A DNA stretch of 64,000 nucleotides from Bedellia somnulentella (lineage: Eukaryota; Arthropoda; Insecta; Lepidoptera; Bedelliidae), in assembly GCA_963576735.1 (NCBI GenBank), contig OY755174.1, positions 1,488,001 through 1,552,000 of the forward strand, read 5' to 3'. The translations under genes and the position numbers were made by a program. Of the stretch, positions 26,701-38,700 are shown in pieces (within the stretch, counting starts at the first letter, position 1; each line of letters opens with the position of its first letter). The notes below the pieces were generated by a model. That model worked only from the letters and a program-made list of their open reading frames with translations, searched no databases and was not told where the DNA came from.

Positions 26701-29700
26701 ACCTTACACAAGAGTTATAAATCAGCTTGGTGAGTATACACGTACATGCCAATGAAAAACACGTTCTTGAATCTCGCCTGATCTGACTTGGATGATTGAT
26801 CGATTTGAGAATAACTATTTCGAATATTTCTCTCTTTTTATTAATGTGGTGGTCAGTCATAATGACAATATGTAATTTTGAAATACTGGATTGCATAATA
26901 AAAACCGGAGTGCAATTACTGAACTATTTCTTCCGACCATCGCGTGACATTTTGCTACGTCTAGGTACTTACTTCGTAGACATAATTGTATAGCCATATT
27001 ACACTTATTTAAGACACTTTAAGAAGAGCTGTTTAAAAAATGATTTTTTGCACGATAAATAAATTTGTGATTGATGAGTTATGAATTACAAATTAGTTTC
27101 AATTACTTCACTACACTAATTAATCATTTAGTAGCTTCGTATAAAACGCATGAGAAGTGAGGGTAGTGCTATCCCTAGTGTTAGTGCTAAGTCGACATGA
27201 CACTATTAATTTATACTAGTGATATATATACATAGTCCTCAGGATTAATGAACATAAACTAAGTGGATGGACGTTATTAAACAGCCATAGATTGGGTAAT
27301 ATATTTTATAGGTACAAAATGGGTGCCATCATTGACTTACAATGTTACAAGAGCAATAACCATTTAGCATAGTGATGTCAGCAACGATTTTGTATCTATG
27401 AAGATAGGAAAACTTTAGTGGACAGGGCACATTGCTCGCAAAACTGAGCACATTATAGTGAGGATAGGCTTCCTACAAGATGGACCGATAACTTCATGAA
27501 AGTCACTGGTAGCCGATGGATGAGAGTAATACAAGACCTGTAGTTGTGCTCATTTTCCGACCCCAATTTTGCACCAAGAAAAGACGTAAGATGAGGACGC
27601 TTCGCAGACAGCGCGCTCTTTTGATCAATTTTCATACAAACTGTATAGAAGCGTCATGTCCGCGCCCCGTCCTCGCCACGTCCTTTCTGTTTGCGTTGGA
27701 TCACGACGCTTCTATACATTTTGTATGAAAATTGATCGAAAAGGTGCGCTGTCTTTTCTGTGTGTCTTGCCCCCAATACCTCCATATATGATATATATGT
27801 TTGTTCCAGATCCCCAAATGCATAGTGTACGCGGTGGTATTCGTGCTGGTAGCCACCACGGCGGTGCAGGTGCCGCACCACGCGCTCACCAGCATCGAGA
27901 TGATCCTCATACTGTCGTGGACGGCCGTTGGGGCTACGGCTTATGGTAAGATATTATATAAACATATACTCATATACTCACTGCTATAAATCCCTAGAAG
28001 GGGTAGCCAGAGCTAAGGAATTATAAATTCCTCAGCAACTTTTGGAAATTGGGTGGGGAAAAGATAGTAAAATAAAGGTTGTTGGTGATAGGTCTCCAAC
28101 CGCATCGCCCAAAAATCTCTTAATAGCCCCAATACCGTTAGTCGCCTCTTACGTTCACCCACCGGAAAAAATGGGGTAGCGCTATTCTAAGCCGGCACTA
28201 CACAGCAGGTAAAGGTATTCTCAAAGATTAGGTAAGTTATATAGAAACGCAGTGAGTTGTGTTAAAGGAGACTATTAGTGAGTGTTCGTCTTCACAGTAA
28301 AAAAACATAATGAGCAATTTTATCAGACACCGCAATCGTAACTTTATCCCCACCATTGCATTCAAATCGATGCGAAATGGTTACCCAAGCTTGCATTTGT
28401 TCATGCAACGCTATATATTCATCTCTTATACTTATAACGGTAACTTATAAAAAAAAATATAGACATACACATAAGAGTTAAATTGGGATCCCTATAGACC
28501 TCAGATTTCGTAAACTAATTTAATGACTTGACAGCTACATTTCTACGACTTATGTTATGTTATAATCAACATCCGCAAAATAACTATAATCACTCTGCGG
28601 GTGTGAATCATAAATTTTCCTCAGAGTAAAATCTCCTGTATATATATTTTTTATATTACTGGCCTTCCAGGTTTCATCTACAGTTCCTTCCTTCCTCATA
28701 TTTTCGCTGCATTACCATTAAAATATAATTCCATGAATCAGGCCGTAATGTGTCACCATAAATGCAATCCACCGCAACACGCAGAATGTAATAAACTGGA
28801 AAACATGAGTATCGCCGGCAGTTCATGACACTAATTGAGTTTTAATCACTCATCTATAAGTACTAGCTCCAACGTATGCGTATAAGTGAGGCATAAATTA
28901 CATAATATTATACAACTTTGTGAAGGAAGTTTAGTAAAACCTAAGTTATTACCTTGTCTTGTGGTACATGGTATATTTATTGTACATAATTATACATAAC
29001 ATAAACATAAACGTTCACGCCGAAAATCCCCGAAGGGGTTGGCAGAGGTACTAATACTTCTGAACATCACGTGACTTTGTCACCTGGTGTTCAGAGTACC
29101 CACGTTTTGCATGGACAGTGTACTCACGTGATAGGGGGCAGGCCTATCGCTGTTTTTGTACGAATACATTGTCACATGACTAAGTAAAACTCAGCCATGT
29201 GGGTTTCCTGACGATGTTTTCCCTCACCGTTAACAACCACTACAATACATATTATACTGGTTAGTAAATCCAGATTGATTGGAGTTACTTCTTTACTATA
29301 CTTAGGGCTATTTAGTATTTACTAAGAGCCTTTGATAACCATGGCTTCTTTTGGCCAAAAATGTATGCGTCTGAATTGCGTGAGTATCCTGTCTTTTATC
29401 ACTATGAAACGCGCAACGACGAGATGGTGCAACAAAAAAGTGGTGTGTAAAGGCTCTTAAACTCATTCCTATGTCACTAAAAGCGCCTTATTTTAAAAAA
29501 AAACTGCTTCGGCTGAGTACTTCATAAAACTTGAAGAAGTAATGCAAACAAGATCACTACACCTTATATTTATACTCTATGTACATTTTAATTATTTCCT
29601 AGCAATAATTATAATACATGTTGCAATATGAAGCGTGTGGTCTGACCATTAGCTGTTCATTAAGTTAATAGTTCGTACAAGTGCTTAATTATCGCAGTTC

Positions 29701-32700
29701 CTTAATAACTTTATTAAAACTTTTACGTAACACTTTGAATAGGGTAAAACGTATCTTGGTAGCTAGAAGTCATGGAATTTAAATATTTATATGCTTTGTT
29801 GTGACATTCTCACGTACAGGCAGTGTTATTGCCGTTTTGTACGAATACACTGTCGCATGACAAAGTACAACTCAGCCATGTGGGTTCACTCACGATGTTT
29901 TCCCTCACCGTTAACAAGCATGATAAATGAACTACACATATGTCTTTAGCAAAGACGAATTGGTGTAGGCCCGACCCGGGATTTGAACCCTCGTCGTCTG
30001 CACGATAAGCGGTATTCTACCCACTGAGCTATTACGGTTGCATTCAAATATACTCAGATTATTATATATACAAAAGGTGCATCATTAGAATACAAGTGAA
30101 ACTAAATATGATATTAAGTTTTGGTACAAAGTCGTCATAAGGTTTCCGTAGTACTTCCGTTGATCTGTTTATCCACGGTTCAATGGTCGATGCAAAGATA
30201 GGAGCTTCAAGTAAATCCTGTTACCGGTTTAGCTGATTAACAATTAAACAGATTATTTCTGAATACACTCGTACTTTTACTATGATACTTATCATTTTAA
30301 TACCTCTAGTGACACTGTCATACATAACATAAACGTTCACGCCGAATATCCCCCAAGGGGTTGGCAGAGGTACTAATACTTCTGAACGTTACGTGACTTT
30401 GTCACCTGGTGTTCAGAGTACCCACGTTTTGCATGGACAGTGTACTCGCGAGATAGGGGGCAGGCCTATTAAACATACATACCATATATTCTCGGCTACT
30501 AATCGCTGAAATTGGTGGCCAGAGATTTACAATTCGAATCCTTAAGCCACTTTCGGTGTTGAATGGAGGATGGATAGTAAAAAAATTAAAGTTGAGTCGA
30601 AAGAAAAGATGGGTTTACAACAACATCGCTTTGTAATAACTTAAAAACTCATATACCCTTACTCGCTAGTATGACAAGTACGGGAAGAAATGAGTTAGTG
30701 CTATTCAAAACCTACACAACACTTCTAAATTTTCATTATAATACATAGATAAATACATACATATACTCACGCGGTTAGTTCCCATTGGGGTTTGCAGGGA
30801 CTACCGATCGCCACGTTGTGCGATCCCGGTAAACCTCTCTAGGTTCGTTTACACTCATTAATCTTCTCATACATACTCTTCCTTTCTTTAATTTTTATGC
30901 ATATAATATAAAGCTAGCTAGTTAGTAGTGAGTAGAGCTGTATAGTGTCGGCTTAGAATAGCACTACCCTATTTCATCCGGTGAGTGTACGTAAGAGGCG
31001 ACTAACGGTATTGGGGCTTTTTTAGGGATTTTTGGGCGATGCGATTGGAGACCCATCACCAACAACCTTTATTTTGCCATCTTTTCCCCACTCAGCTTTC
31101 CAAAAGTGGCCGAGAAATTTCTGATTTCTTAGCTCTGACTACCCCTTTTAGGGATTTATAGCCGTGAGTATATGTATGTCTGTATGTATGTATAAAAATA
31201 ACACCTCTGGAATGCAAAGCCTGCATTTCTTTAGCCAGCTCTAGCCTTGCGTTAGATTCGAATTAGACGTACTTACGTTTAAATATTAAAGAGAAGAACC
31301 CCTTCTCAAACTTACATAAGCAAAATGATTTGCAATACTGTTGTACATTCTCATCGCATTGATCTGAGGTATTGAACTGCCACACGACCAACCCACATCA
31401 TTCAATAAGAGGTTTATGCCTGCTTTCATGGATAATTATTCAATTCAAAAGTCACGCTGTTTATCAGCTTGATAATCTCTTCGTTAAATGATGGAGTAGG
31501 TATTTTGCGGGCAACATTTTAGTTGCATACTTTTTCCATAATTTACTTTCTCATTATTACATACGTACACATACTCAAGGCTTTTAATCCCTAAAAGGGG
31601 TAGCCAGAGCTTCAGATTAAGAAATTCTTCAGCCCCTTTTGGAAGTTAAGTGGGGAAAAGATTGTAAAATAAAGGGTCTCCTACCGCATCGCCCAAAAAT
31701 CACTTAAAAAGCCCCAATACCCTTAGTCGCCTCTCACGAACACCCACGGGGAGAAATGGGGTAGTCATGTCCTAAGCCGACACCACACAGCTTCTCATTA
31801 TGAACAACCATAATAGCTTAGTGGGAATATCATTCCTTCTTATGCAAAGAGTGGTGGGTTCGAATCCTGAGTCGAGTCTAATGTGTATTTTTTAAGTCAT
31901 GTGGGTGGTTAATTTATAAAGGTGGTAAAAGCTGTCAGAGAAAACATCGTAAAGAAACCCACATGGTCTGTCGTTTGCGGTCACATGACAGTGTATTTGT
32001 ACATCGCGGCAGTAGGCCTGCCCCGTGGTATGTGAATGCACTGTCCAAGCACTCTTAAACATACGTAACAAACTCTGTCACCATTTTACCTATAATTAGT
32101 TACTATACCACCTATATTTAGTTAAACAGGGCTTTGACTGAAAATCAGTCTATGATGAGTATATACTCTGTCATGCGAGTGCTGAGTCAAGGCCTTTTTG
32201 GTAATGTTTTTTTTTTGTATATGTGTATATTTGTCTTGTGTTAATCACCAAATAAACATTATTTCTTTCTTTCTTTGTTTCTATTTTGGGACTTTGCAGC
32301 GTTAACGTTCATGGGTAACTTTTTTTGTTCTAGGTCTTGGAATGGGCGCATGGTTCTGCTCAACGAAACTGATAGGAGAAGCAATGTCCACCGTGGATCT
32401 TCCTCTTTTTCTAGTCGCGGGAGAGTTCTTGAGGGAAAGCTCCATTCCCGTGTGGTTATATTCTGTGAAGTATATATCGCATTTCTATTACGGCTTGGAT
32501 GCTGTCAGCAACATATATTGGAGTCAAATTGATTATATTGGTAAGTTGCGAGTTAAAATAAGAATGACATGTAAGAAAAGTTGATGAATGTAGAGGTTTG
32601 GCAGGAACGTACATAAGGGTAATTCAGTCACTCTCTACTGTAATAATATGTTTATTAAGGTATGTATATTGATAGTAAAAGGATTATAAAACAAACGAAA

Positions 32701-35700
32701 CAAGACATGACGTCACTTTTAATGCCTTTTTTAAAGACTCGACTGACAATCTCTTTAAAAACATATAAGAGAATATTATTTGGTAAATATTCAACTCAAT
32801 ATTGATCGGCCACTAACCATACTAAACGAGTATTAATTTATACTAAAAAAACATATTAAACTCTCAAAAATAAATTGAATCAAAAGGAATTTTATGTTAT
32901 TAAAAACTAAAAACTACTCGTAAATGTTCATTAGCCTTAATGTTATTAAAAATTATAAAGTCAATACAAATTCGTGTAAACTTTAAATATATGCAGCGAC
33001 TAAAAATATACAAATAGCAGCACAATAAAGTACAAGATCCCTTATTTACATAATTATTCCATCCAAGAATTTTAGCCCTTCAGCGATAAATAAAATGCGT
33101 GTTCATTTATAAAATTGATCGCAAATCACTTTAGCTCACTCGATCATTCAAGGCTTATCAATAAAGCTATTGCATGCGGAGTTAATACGGCGAAGTGTCG
33201 GCTTCATTTGAATTTTATCGCAATTAGCCTGCATGCGTAAGTGGTTTCTGTAATAGGTTTCATTACTTATCCCAAGTCTATCGTAGTGATTTTGATATAA
33301 ATATTATTCTTGTCAAACTTTGTAGGCATTTTGACTGTAATAAAAATATACATTTCTTTTATTTCATTAGTCTTAATATTTCTTTTTTGGAGCAATATGC
33401 AATAATGCGAGATAAAAATATCGCATTATTTCACCAAAATCCGTCTTTTAAAATAAGTATTTTTGATGCAACTGTCACGTGACTAAAAACGACCGTGATT
33501 GGCTATTTCTATAATGACGTAGATTGCACATAAACAGACTGTGTATCGCTTCGCTCATTGGTGTTTAATGCGGAATTGACGTCATTTGTGCTACATCCGC
33601 CGTATTACTTAAAGTCGCGTTTTCGCGGCACATTTGAATATTGCATTTTCTTTTTCGATGTTTTAATAAAATAGCTAAAATGAAGACAGAAAAATATTTT
33701 TTTAGGGCTCCTTATAAACAAACTAGCTGTTCCCCGCGACTTCGTCCGCGTCAATGTGTGTTTTTAAATAAGAAATAATATATATTAAAGTACTTCTGCG
33801 TAAGTGATATATTTTTGTGTTTTCCTGTGGCAGAAGAACATACTGATTTTCTCGTAACCCGATCTTGACAACTCGACATATATAGTTGGCCATGTGAAAA
33901 ACAATGTTAGCCGTAAATATAAAAAAAAACTACTACAAAATAAAAGTGTATTGAGTACGTATTAGGTATAACACGATGAGATATTGAAAGTATGTTTCGG
34001 ATGTTTTATGATTATTACACTTTGATGTATCATACATCGCAAAAACCAATAATACACTGAATTCTACAGTTCCGTAAAAAGAAGAGATACCAAGAAAACC
34101 GTGAAAGCCAAGTTTAAGTATTTATACAAAAACAAAAAAGAAATCATACCGCGATGTAGAATATGTACAGTCAGCGCCATCAAGTGTAAATTCATGACCA
34201 CAAAAAGAAATATATTTATAAGATAGTACGCGAATTCAAATGATGATTTTTTAATCAATATTATATTACTTATAACTATTCCCTATAAGGCTTAAACATA
34301 AGCTTTTCGCGCGGGTCACTTCGCTCGCCGGCCAGCGCAGCGTCTTGTCTTGCGCTTCATGCACGCGTGTCAATTTTGTTGCGGAGTAATTTTAAAATTG
34401 TATTATCTTCTAAGATATTAATTTAAATGAAGTGATGTGAGGAACAATTTTGTTCACAATTAAATACTCTCAATCAACAACATATTTATTTTGATAAGGA
34501 TTTATATTACGTTGATAAAAAATATGCAAATAATTGGCAATAATGCATTAATTTCTACCAAATTTGGTTACCATAAAAATGGTTATAGAGTCAATCTTAA
34601 AAGCCAGACATATGCTGTCGCGGACAATTTTTTAGATCATTTAAAGAGGAATAATTCTTCAATACATACTTTTTGGGTAACTTCAACCGTTTACGCAGTG
34701 CCGATAACGGAAGCCTGCAAATATGAATAATTTTCCCCGTTTTTCCAACATCTTTCGCTGATTCTTTGCTCCTATTAGTAGCAGCGTGATGATATATAGC
34801 CTAAAACCTCCCTCAATAAATGTACTATCCAACACACAAATAATTTTTCAATTTGATTGGTTAGTTCCTGAGATCCTAGCGTTCATACAAACAAACTCTT
34901 CAGCTTTTTAATATTAGTATAGATTAACACCGTAAGATAGTTTTCGAAACTTAATCAAATAGCCTATTGAAATGCAAATTAATCGAAAATCCAATTTGTA
35001 CATCATTGACTAATTATTTTTACAGATATCATTTTGAAAGCAAGAATAGTTGGTATTTTTTTAATTTTAAGTGTCGGCTTAGAAAAACACTAATCCATTT
35101 CTTTCCGTGGGTGTCGTAAGAGGCGATTCAAGAATTTAAATGGGGACGGATATAAAGATATTCGGGCTAGAGATCCTGGTAATAATTAGCCGATAGTCTA
35201 TTTTATATCCTTTTCCCTACGGGACCTCAAAAATGGTTTTGAATTAATTCTGAAACTTACCTCCCATTTTTTGGATCTTCATTATTTTTATTATTCTGAC
35301 AAAACCTGTATCTAAACTGTATGTTATCTTATCGCGATGCAAATGAACTGTATTTTATCAAAAAACATAAAAAGACATAATTCATTGCTGCGATCCCAGA
35401 TTGGGCTAACCGACAAATCTACATCAGTTCGAACTTTTGGGCCTTAACCGAAGTACCGCTATTTTTACTTAACTTTATTAGCGTTGTCTCTGTATTAACA
35501 GACATACAAGTATATCAGATCTATAGTGTTTATTAAGCGGTAATCAAACTTTTAGAATCATCCATTTCTTAACCACTTTTGGCAGACGCGCGTGAAATAT
35601 ATAAATTAGGAATCATTGCATTGGTGATATGTAGCCAACTACAATCCTACCAATCACTTAAAAAGTCCCAGATAATTATCAATATCTGAAAGTAGCAAAC

Positions 35701-38700
35701 ATGTTATCTTAATTTGTTAAAAGCTCAAGCTCAATCAACTTAAAAAACACGACAAAAATTGAAAGAAAGAAAAGACGCTTATTCGCCATGAGTCGCACAA
35801 AAACCATATAAACAAGAAATATTATATTAATACGCACTTTGAAAGTAAATTAAAACAACTAATAATAATAAAAACTCACAGAAAAAAAATACAACTTAAC
35901 AAAAACAAGTAAAATGGATAGCTAAAAGTTCAGAAAAAACATAGGGTATATAAAATCACGCTTATTGTCTGAAAGGCTGAGCAGTGATCGTATAATAATA
36001 CCCATGCAAGGCTGGGGCTGACCACTAGAATTTTATAAAATGTTATACATACAGACATCTAAAGAAGACTTAGATTTTTTTTCTGATTAAATCTCACAAT
36101 TACAAATGCATTGATCAAATAATACCCTAAGGTTTAAGTTAAAAAAGTTTGCCTACAGCGGGGATCGAACGCGCAACACCACAGTTTTAGTAGCGATGAT
36201 TGAACATTTCCAGATGAAGGGAATAGAAGTTCCATGTCGATAAAACACAGATGGATTTTTAAAAAGAATATGTTTCCTTTTTCCACACCATATATATATT
36301 TCACGCCGTTAGTTCCCATTGGGGCAGGCAGAGACCTGGCAAACCTCGCTAGCTTCGTTCACATCCATCAAGCTTTTCATACATGCTCTTTTATTCTGCG
36401 TAGTAAATTGGTGAAAGATATCTATAAAGCCAATATACATACATAACATAAACATAAACGTTCACGCCGAATATCCCCGAAGGGGTTGGCAGAGGTACTA
36501 ATACTTCTGAACACCACGTGACTTTGTCCACTGGTGTTCCGAGTACCCACGTTTTGTATGGACAGTGTACTCACGTGATAGGGGGCAGGCCTATCGCCAT
36601 TTTGTACGAATACACTGTCACTTGACTAAGTACAACTCAGCCATGTGGGTTTCCTCACGATGTTTTCCCTCACCGTTAACAACCATGATAAATTAACCAC
36701 ACATATGTCTTTAGAAAAGACAAATTGGTGTAGGCTCGACCCAGGATTTAAACACTAGTCGTTTGCACGATAACCGAGTGTTCTACCCACTGGGCTATCA
36801 CGGTTGCTTAAAGCCAATATGGAAGGTATTGTAACTAGAGGACGATCACGTATGACTCATTTTGACCAAACAGAGAATGTGTTCAAAAAGGCAGGTGTCC
36901 GAAGTAAGAAGAATAAAAAAGCCTGCTTTTCATTAAATTATTAACACTACATTAAGTTATGTTGCTCCTGACATGCACCTCATTTAGCGATTTCGAATCA
37001 GATAAGTGAAAACGCTTATGTTAATATCTGCAGGGAATGTTTTAAATGTAGAACGTGAGTTTGTATGCGCCGGCACTTACCGGAATAATGACCGATCGAT
37101 TAGCATCAAACCCGATTAAAGGCGTGGGTGTGAGTTGGAAAAAAATCACGTTTTTGCAATATATTTTATACAATATTGGTTTATTTGGTGTAATTTCTTT
37201 AAATGGGGGTCATGACAGTTTTTGTGTAGTGTCGTTCAAAAAGCAATCCATTATTCTTCTAACGTGCCGTATAAGACATTTAAGTTTTCTTTATATCTAC
37301 ATGTATACTACAGAGATAGTTAGCCCCTAGAAAGGTACATAACATGTAGAAGGGAATACTACATACATACATATACTCACGGCTATAATTCCCTTGAATG
37401 GGTAGCCAGAGCTAGGGAATAAAGAAATCCTTAGCCACTTTTGGAAGATGCGTGGGGAAGAGATGGTGAAATAAAGGTTGTTGGTGATGGGTCTCCAACC
37501 ACATCGCCAAAAAATCCCTTAAAAGCCCCAATACCGTTAGTCGCCTCTTACGTACACCCACCGGAAGAAATGAGGTAGTGCTATTCTAAGCCGACATTAC
37601 ACAGCTACTAAGGGAATACTAACTCGACGATATATTCAACAATATACAATACACATATAAATAATATCCAAGCCTTAGAAACACACATTTATATTAATTG
37701 CATAAATGAATGCTCTCAGCGGAATTTGATCCCGCGACCTCCGGAACCAGAAGCAAGTGACCGACCAACTAGGCCACGGACGTCGTCCTAAGAGGCATTT
37801 CAAGTGAATGGTGGTTGATGTTTAACACCTGTCACAATCGATTCTATAATTTTTAATTTCTTCCTTTTATATTTATTATAGCCAATGAGCCACAAAATCG
37901 GCTTAAAAAATAATAATAACGCAATTTAATTCAGTTGATTAGTATGTGCTTGTCTGAGGAAAACTGTTTCAGTTGGAGTAGGTAGATACTATTGGTTGAC
38001 ATTCTGTACGATCCTGGAAAACATCCTAATCGTTATTTACATTAATTAAAATCCCCCTTAGTCGTGCTTTTCTGATATTACCATCTAGAGTTTCTCTTTT
38101 TAGAGATATACCTTTCACTAATTTCTTTTCATCCATACTATATATACTAAGTACATACATACATACTCATGGCTATAAATCCCTAGATGGGGTAGCCAGA
38201 GCTAAGGAATGAGAAATTCCTCAGCCACCTTTGGAAAGTTGAGTGGGTAAAAGATGGTAAAATAAAGGTTGTTGGTGATGGGTGTCCAACCACATCGCCC
38301 AAAAATCCCTTTAAAGCCCCAATACCGTTAGTCGCCTCTTACGTACACCCACCGGAAGAAATGGGGCAGTGCTATTCTAAGCTGACACTACACAGCTAAA
38401 TATCTAATATATATACATACATACATACTCACGGCTATAAATCCCTAGAAGGGGTAGCCAGAGCTAAGGAATTAGATATTCTTCAGCCACTTTTGGAAAG
38501 TTGTGGGGGGAAAAGATGGTAGAATAAAGTTTGTTAGTGATGGGTCTCCAACCGCATCGCCCAAAAATCCCTTAAAAGCCCCCAATACCGTTAGTCGCCT
38601 CTTACGACACCCGTGGGTAGAAAGGGGTAGCGACATTCTAATCCGGCACTACACGGCAAATATTGATATATTTGTAAAATTTCAGAATGCCCGCCAAATG

